DNA from: a virus
DNA: 26,182 nucleotides
Virus record (IMG/VR): IMGVR_UViG_3300044633_000912
Span: 1 to 26,182 of that record
Direction: 5' to 3' (one strand)
The translations under genes were made by a program, and so were the position numbers. Every line of letters starts with the position of its first letter. Position 1 is the first letter of the stretch. The notes below the pieces were generated by a model. That model worked only from the letters and a program-made list of their open reading frames with translations, had not been told where the DNA came from and ran no database searches. Below, piece after piece: positions 22,918 through 26,182 of this stretch.

Positions 22918-25119
22918 TTATCCTGCATCGGGTTCACCATCATCACTGCTGACCGACTTCACCGACCGCCCCCCCTTATAGGGGGGGGCGAAGTCGGTCA
23001 AGTTTCGGTCGCCTCTTGCCCCTACTTGACCGATACCCTCGCGGTCAAGGTCGGTCAAGTCGGTCAAGTTAAAGGGAGAAGGCGCCCCTAGCACGAAGGG
23101 CTTCAGGTGCTTGAAGTAGCGACCCTGCCCCTGGCTCCTGACACTCAGGAAGCCCTGTCCCTCGAGCTGAGCAAGCGCCTTCTTGATTTGGTCGGTGCCG
23201 CCGTCAATGACCTGCACGACCTGATTGGTGGATAACTCTGCGCCGTGCTTCTCCATGAACTCGGAGATCTTGCGCATCAAATACTCATGTGGGGTGAAAC
23301 CGACCTGCCCACCCACAATCGAGATCTCAATTCGGTTGTTAGCTTGCGAGATCAGGTCAACGTGGCCGACATAAGAAGCCTCTTGGCTAATACCGCGAAC
23401 GAAGCCTGGGCGGTCTTTGGTGATTTTAAGGTTGAGCTTGCCGTTGGAACCGCGACCAAAAGGCATCGAGACATCGACCGAGATAGCAACACCGTCAATA
23501 TCGGCACGCTTTGCCTGTGCGCCGATTGCGTAGTTGCCTCGGTTGTCTTTGGATTTGGTGACGTGGTCAATGGTCAAGACAGCCGCACCCCACAAACGGA
23601 GCGGGCGCAAGACCACCTGGCTGAATTGAGTGGCGTCTTTATTCTTTTCAAGGTCAAGGCCCAGCAGGTTCATGGCGGCATTGACGCCGTCCATCACAAT
23701 CAGATCGGGCTTGAAGTCGCGAATCGAGCCGAGCAGTGCCTGCTGGGCGATTTCGTTGTAAGCACCATCTGGGTTGGCGTATTTAAAGCGCTCAAACTGC
23801 TCCCGCATGACACCCAGCGCCTTCAAGCGGCCGCGAATGCCTCGCTTTGAGTCCTCAAAATCAATATAAAAGACCCTGTTGCCCTGCACCAGCTGTTGAC
23901 GCACTGCTTCCAGCGCCACCCAAGTCTTGCCTGACTCAGACTCTCCGAATATGGCGTTGATTTTGCCGCTGTACAGCAAGCACTGCCCGTCTGTACGGTA
24001 GAGAACAGTTGGGCCAGCCTCGGTCTCGTCCTCATCATACTCAATCGCTCTCGGTAGCCAGCTGGTGTCGGGCTCTGTCACAGGCTCTGCGAATGGCTCA
24101 GGCTCGGGCGCTTCGAGGAGCTGTGAAATGTCAATGGGCTGCAGGGCACTTGAACTGCCACTGCCGAAGCCCTTCGCGGCCAGCGCTGACGCTGCCTTAT
24201 GGAAGTCGCCACCGTGCTCCAGTAGCGTATAAACCGCGAACTTAGAATAACCGCGCTCTGCTTCAAAGATAGTGCTAGTGCTAAAGACAAAGAGCAGATC
24301 TGAGCCTTCATAGTTGGTGGTGGCGCTGATGCCTTCACTCTTGCCTGGACGACACCAAGCGGTGGTCTGCCCCTTTGAGAATACCTTCGTCCAACCCAGT
24401 GGCAGCAAGATCTCGTCCCAAGTCGTCTTTGCGTTGTAGTCGTCGCCTGGCAGTGTCGAGTTCGCGTCCCGAGGCCTTTCTGTGACCTCTGAAGCTACCA
24501 CCGACGCCTTTGGAAGTTGGTCGAAATATCTAAATAAGGAATGGAGACTTTCGCGCTCGCCGACGCTGATAGTCGGGATTGTCTCAATCGAGCCCGAAAT
24601 CAAAGACCAAGAACCACCTGACGGGTGACAAGACCCGCTGCTGGGGGCTGCAACCACGAAGCCACCTTCGCCGCGGGTCTCGGCCAGCACATCAACGCCG
24701 TCGCCTGAAGCGGGGCGCCTAGCTAACTTTGTATTGCCTGGGACTTCGCCATCTATGCGGTAGAACCAGTGCAGACCGCCGCTCGGGGTCATTTCGCAGT
24801 AGCCTTCGTTTAGCCGTTGCCAAAGTTCGCCAAGACCAGTTTCGATTGCCATGTCTTTGATTTCGGTGTGAATGCCGTCAGCCACAGCGCGACCTTCGAC
24901 TTCGAGCATTTCGAGATTGCCTGAGATCTTGCCCGTGATAATGCCGACGCCTTTGGCATCTTTGAACCAAGCCTGAAGCTCTTCAACGGTTGGCAGCTTG
25001 TGCTGGTACTCTTTCCAAGCGCCAATGCCAGGGCGTTTCGAGCCGTCAGCCATAACTGGCACGACTGAACAGCCAGCTGCCGCGAATCTAAGCGCTGCTG
25101 TTAGCACCTCTAAGGACAT
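22918..25119 (-). CDS. Primase-polymerase / helicase fusion (replication)
   Basis: The protein is 733 aa. Residues 1-200 form a Prim-Pol domain: AAAGCSVVPVMADGSKRPG, GVGIITGKISGNLEMLEVEG (residues 57-76), a SGGLHWFYR motif (113-121) and GVDVLAETRGEGGFVVAAPS. The usual DxD metal motif reads ExE here (LEVEG). Residues about 380-600 form a RecA/RepA-type ATPase: Walker A GESESGKT (392-399), Walker B LIVMDG (473-478) and IDHVTKS (517-523). Residues 605-670 look like a winged helix. It should prime and unwind at replication forks. The start ATG at 25119 has GGGGGGTGG upstream. The 3' end carries direct and inverted repeats. Confidence 0.9.
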   Translation of the reverse strand: MSLEVLTAALRFAAAGCSVVPVMADGSKRPGIGAWKEYQHKLPTVEELQAWFKDAKGVGIITGKISGNLEMLEVEGRAVADGIHTEIKDMAIETGLGELWQRLNEGYCEMTPSGGLHWFYRIDGEVPGNTKLARRPASGDGVDVLAETRGEGGFVVAAPSSGSCHPSGGSWSLISGSIETIPTISVGERESLHSLFRYFDQLPKASVVASEVTERPRDANSTLPGDDYNAKTTWDEILLPLGWTKVFSKGQTTAWCRPGKSEGISATTNYEGSDLLFVFSTSTIFEAERGYSKFAVYTLLEHGGDFHKAASALAAKGFGSGSSSALQPIDISQLLEAPEPEPFAEPVTEPDTSWLPRAIEYDEDETEAGPTVLYRTDGQCLLYSGKINAIFGESESGKTWVALEAVRQQLVQGNRVFYIDFEDSKRGIRGRLKALGVMREQFERFKYANPDGAYNEIAQQALLGSIRDFKPDLIVMDGVNAAMNLLGLDLEKNKDATQFSQVVLRPLRLWGAAVLTIDHVTKSKDNRGNYAIGAQAKRADIDGVAISVDVSMPFGRGSNGKLNLKITKDRPGFVRGISQEASYVGHVDLISQANNRIEISIVGGQVGFTPHEYLMRKISEFMEKHGAELSTNQVVQVIDGGTDQIKKALAQLEGQGFLSVRSQGQGRYFKHLKPFVLGAPSPFNLTDLTDLDREGIGQVGARGDRNLTDFAPPYKGGRSVKSVSSDDGEPDAG
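22950..23070. repeat. Iteron-like direct repeats and nested hairpins at the primase 3' end
   Basis: AAGTCGGTCAAGTT occurs at 22991-23004 and again at 23057-23070. The core GGTCAAG occurs four times (22996, 23043, 23053, 23062) and CTTGACCG once in inverted form (23024-23031). TGACCGACTT (22950-22959) pairs with AAGTCGGTCA (22991-23000), and within it CGCCCCCCC (22967-22975) pairs with GGGGGGGCG (22982-22990) over a 6-base loop. All lie in the last codons of the gene and encode the LTDLTDLDR / NLTDF segment. A replication origin or a late terminator is possible. Confidence 0.6.
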
Positions 25120-25256
25120 CTAAGCCACCCCCCGTTCGTTGTTTGTCTTGTGCGGTGTTGGGCCTCGAACCCACTGCGTCCCGACTGACTTCCCCTTTCA
25201 GTTGTACGCACCGCGCCTTCCCTAGAGACCAGTGGAAGGATACTGCTCTAGGAAAT
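25120..25256 (-). other. Structured 137-bp gap: hairpin and tRNA-like T-arm
   Basis: On the minus strand, CCTAGAG (25252-25246) and CTCTAGG (25227-25221) form a stem extended inside by CAGT/ACTG (11 pairs, one bulge), just after the upstream gene's stop. Next, GCGGTG (25214-25209) pairs with CACCGC (25157-25152), and inside are ACTGA/TCAGT (9-base loop) and a T-arm-like GGTTCGAGGCC (near 25160-25172). It lacks about 7 bases and a D-arm, so it is not a normal tRNA. A terminator plus a structured leader or a relict tRNA are options. Confidence 0.45.
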
Positions 25257-25700
25257 CTAGAGAGGCTTAGCCCCGAGTTGAGCTAAAAGAGCCGCGACCT
25301 CGGGTGGCACTCCACCCGCTGTGGCTGGTGCTGGCGTTGCTGTTGCCCCTGGCTTATAAGCCGCGGCCTTGGCAATCGCTGCCTGATCTGCAGAAGCGTC
25401 CACGATAATCCATGGGGCAGTCTTGCCAGGCTTGGCCACACCTTGTTGAATGCGACCGAGTACGCGCTGGCCGATTAACGGCCTGAGTGCGTTTCGAATG
25501 GCGATATTAAAAAAGAGGACATCGCTGTACTCTTGGTTGGTGTCAAGGTTGGTGACGTCGCACGAAATCGCGTCAGCTGGACCGTTGACCGTCTCGATAC
25601 CTGAGCGGTATTCGATTGGCTTGAAGATGAGCAACTGACCTTGCAAGTCAGCTGGTTTTGGACCAGTGCTTGCGGCAGCTGGTGAAGCGAATGCTTCCAT
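25257..25700 (-). CDS. Replication-associated small protein (conserved phage hypothetical)
   Basis: The protein is 147 aa. It starts at ATG 25700, coupled to the small upstream ORF by TAATG, with AGGGGAA just before. A short Ala/Ser-rich N-terminus leads into QGQLLIFKPIEYRSGIET, then SCDVTNLDTNQEYSDVLFFN, GQRVLGRIQQGVAKPGKTAPWIIVD, a beta-rich core of about 90 residues. The last 40 residues are Ala/Pro-rich. Similar proteins occur next to replication genes of actinobacterial phages. An OB-fold, ssDNA-binding role is possible but not shown. A structured gap separates it from the primase. Confidence 0.6.
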   Translation of the reverse strand: MEAFASPAAASTGPKPADLQGQLLIFKPIEYRSGIETVNGPADAISCDVTNLDTNQEYSDVLFFNIAIRNALRPLIGQRVLGRIQQGVAKPGKTAPWIIVDASADQAAIAKAAAYKPGATATPAPATAGGVPPEVAALLAQLGAKPL

Positions 25701-25804
25701 TATTCCCCTGCTTTCTGTTGGTTGGTGTTGGTGGTGGGTTCCTCTTCAGCAGACTCGAGCATCTCTTTGATGATGTCGTTGATGGTTTTCTCAGGCAGTG
25801 TCAC
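25700..25804 (-). CDS. Overlapping short ORF, 34 aa
   Basis: The frame runs from GTG at 25804 to TAA at 25702-25700. AAGGG lies 7 bases upstream of the GTG. It overlaps the nuclease 3' end by 14 bases and its stop overlaps the next ATG (TAATG), so it bridges the two genes without a gap. The peptide is acidic, with a possible helix (EKTINDIIKEMLESAEEE) and a polar Asn/Thr/Gln tail. No homologue is recognised. It could be a real micropeptide or a coupling device for translation of the next gene. Confidence 0.5.
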   Translation of the reverse strand: MTLPEKTINDIIKEMLESAEEEPTTNTNQQKAGE

Positions 25805-26182
25805 CTGGGCACCCTTCTACGAGAGACTTACTGAATGGTTTGAAGTATGGACACCAAGCACAAAGCCTGTCGGGCTCTGCGGGTATTTGACTCCAAATCT
25901 CGGGGTTGGCTTCGACATCTGCCGCGGCCAGTAGGGCATGAATCGAGTCAAGGCGCCCCAAAGCGTTGAGCGCGACTTGCTCGTCGTAATCTTGTAAGAC
26001 CATGACCATGTCTGTAAGCGAGCCTGACGTTGGTAGGTAGCAGAGTGCCACTTTTTTGACATCAGCGCCTTGCTGAGCGAGGCCGTAGGCGTAAAGTTGA
26101 ACTTGAATGATATGCTGGGCATCAGCCCCAAACCTGCGGTACTTGTCCAGCTTGCTCGCGCCTGTCGTTTTCCAGTCGAGCA
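25791..26182 (-). CDS. Cas4/RecB-like PD-(D/E)XK nuclease, C-terminal part
   Basis: The gene enters from beyond the right edge in frame; about 130 codons are visible and it stops at 25793-25791. The fragment shows LDWKTTGASK (the D-x-K part of the PD-(D/E)XK active site), then QVQLYAYGLAQQG (QhxxY motif) and a C-terminal CAWC...GC Cys cluster. With a first Cys outside the window this would complete a Cas4-type [4Fe-4S] site. The family has 5'-3' exonuclease activity and acts in phage recombination and replication. It stands upstream of the replication genes. Confidence 0.82.
   Translation of the reverse strand, partial: LDWKTTGASKLDKYRRFGADAQHIIQVQLYAYGLAQQGADVKKVALCYLPTSGSLTDMVMVLQDYDEQVALNALGRLDSIHALLAAADVEANPEIWSQIPAEPDRLCAWCPYFKPFSKSLVEGCPGDTA

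Noticed and set aside
25150-25214. A canonical tRNA gene
   Set aside because: The T-arm fits, but there is no D-arm, no proper 7-base anticodon loop and the span is too short.

Overview
This window is part of a tailed-phage genome (Caudoviricetes, siphovirus-like, HK97-type head). All 34 or so genes lie on the minus strand, packed with 4-nt (ATGA/GTGA) and TAATG/TAGTG overlaps, so transcription runs from high to low coordinates. Shine-Dalgarno motifs (AGGAG, GGGGGAG) precede most starts. Base composition is moderate. The gene set (HK97 portal/protease/capsid, HNH next to terminase, Prim-Pol/helicase, collagen-like fibres) fits an environmental phage of Gram-positive, probably actinobacterial, bacteria; the host assignment is inference. 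No integrase, repressor, canonical tRNA or CRISPR array is visible.

Right part (26182 to about 19785) is the replication and nucleotide-metabolism block. It holds the C-terminal part of a Cas4/RecB-like nuclease with a Cys cluster, a 34-codon overlapping ORF, a small replication-associated protein, and a 137-bp structured gap. Then follow a 733-aa primase-polymerase/helicase fusion with direct and inverted repeats at its 3' end, a Zn-ribbon protein, a PurZ-type adenylosuccinate synthetase homologue, a MazG-like protein, a nucleoside deoxyribosyltransferase-like protein, dUTPase and a second Zn-ribbon protein. PurZ carries Ser where PurA has its catalytic Asp and is translationally coupled to the MazG-like gene. 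Together they suggest 2-aminoadenine (Z) in place of adenine in the phage DNA. DatZ and a DpoZ-type polymerase are not in this window.

Middle part (19750 to about 17080) is the packaging block: a candidate extended -10 promoter, a small acidic protein, HNH endonuclease, a G-run-rich gap that may be cos, and the small and large terminase subunits.

Unusually, an appendage block (17079 to 11552) lies between terminase and portal: a small membrane protein, an Ig/BppU-like protein, two collagen-like fibre proteins, a glycine-rich protein, two small conserved proteins and a glycosyltransferase. The head block follows (11551 to 5540): portal, protease fused to an N-terminal domain, major capsid protein, a second glycosyltransferase, and connectors. 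The tail block (5537 to 1) holds two tandem paralogous tail-tube-like proteins, a tail assembly chaperone with a probable frameshift extension, a short tape measure, a minor tail protein and the start of a large tail fibre cut by the window edge.
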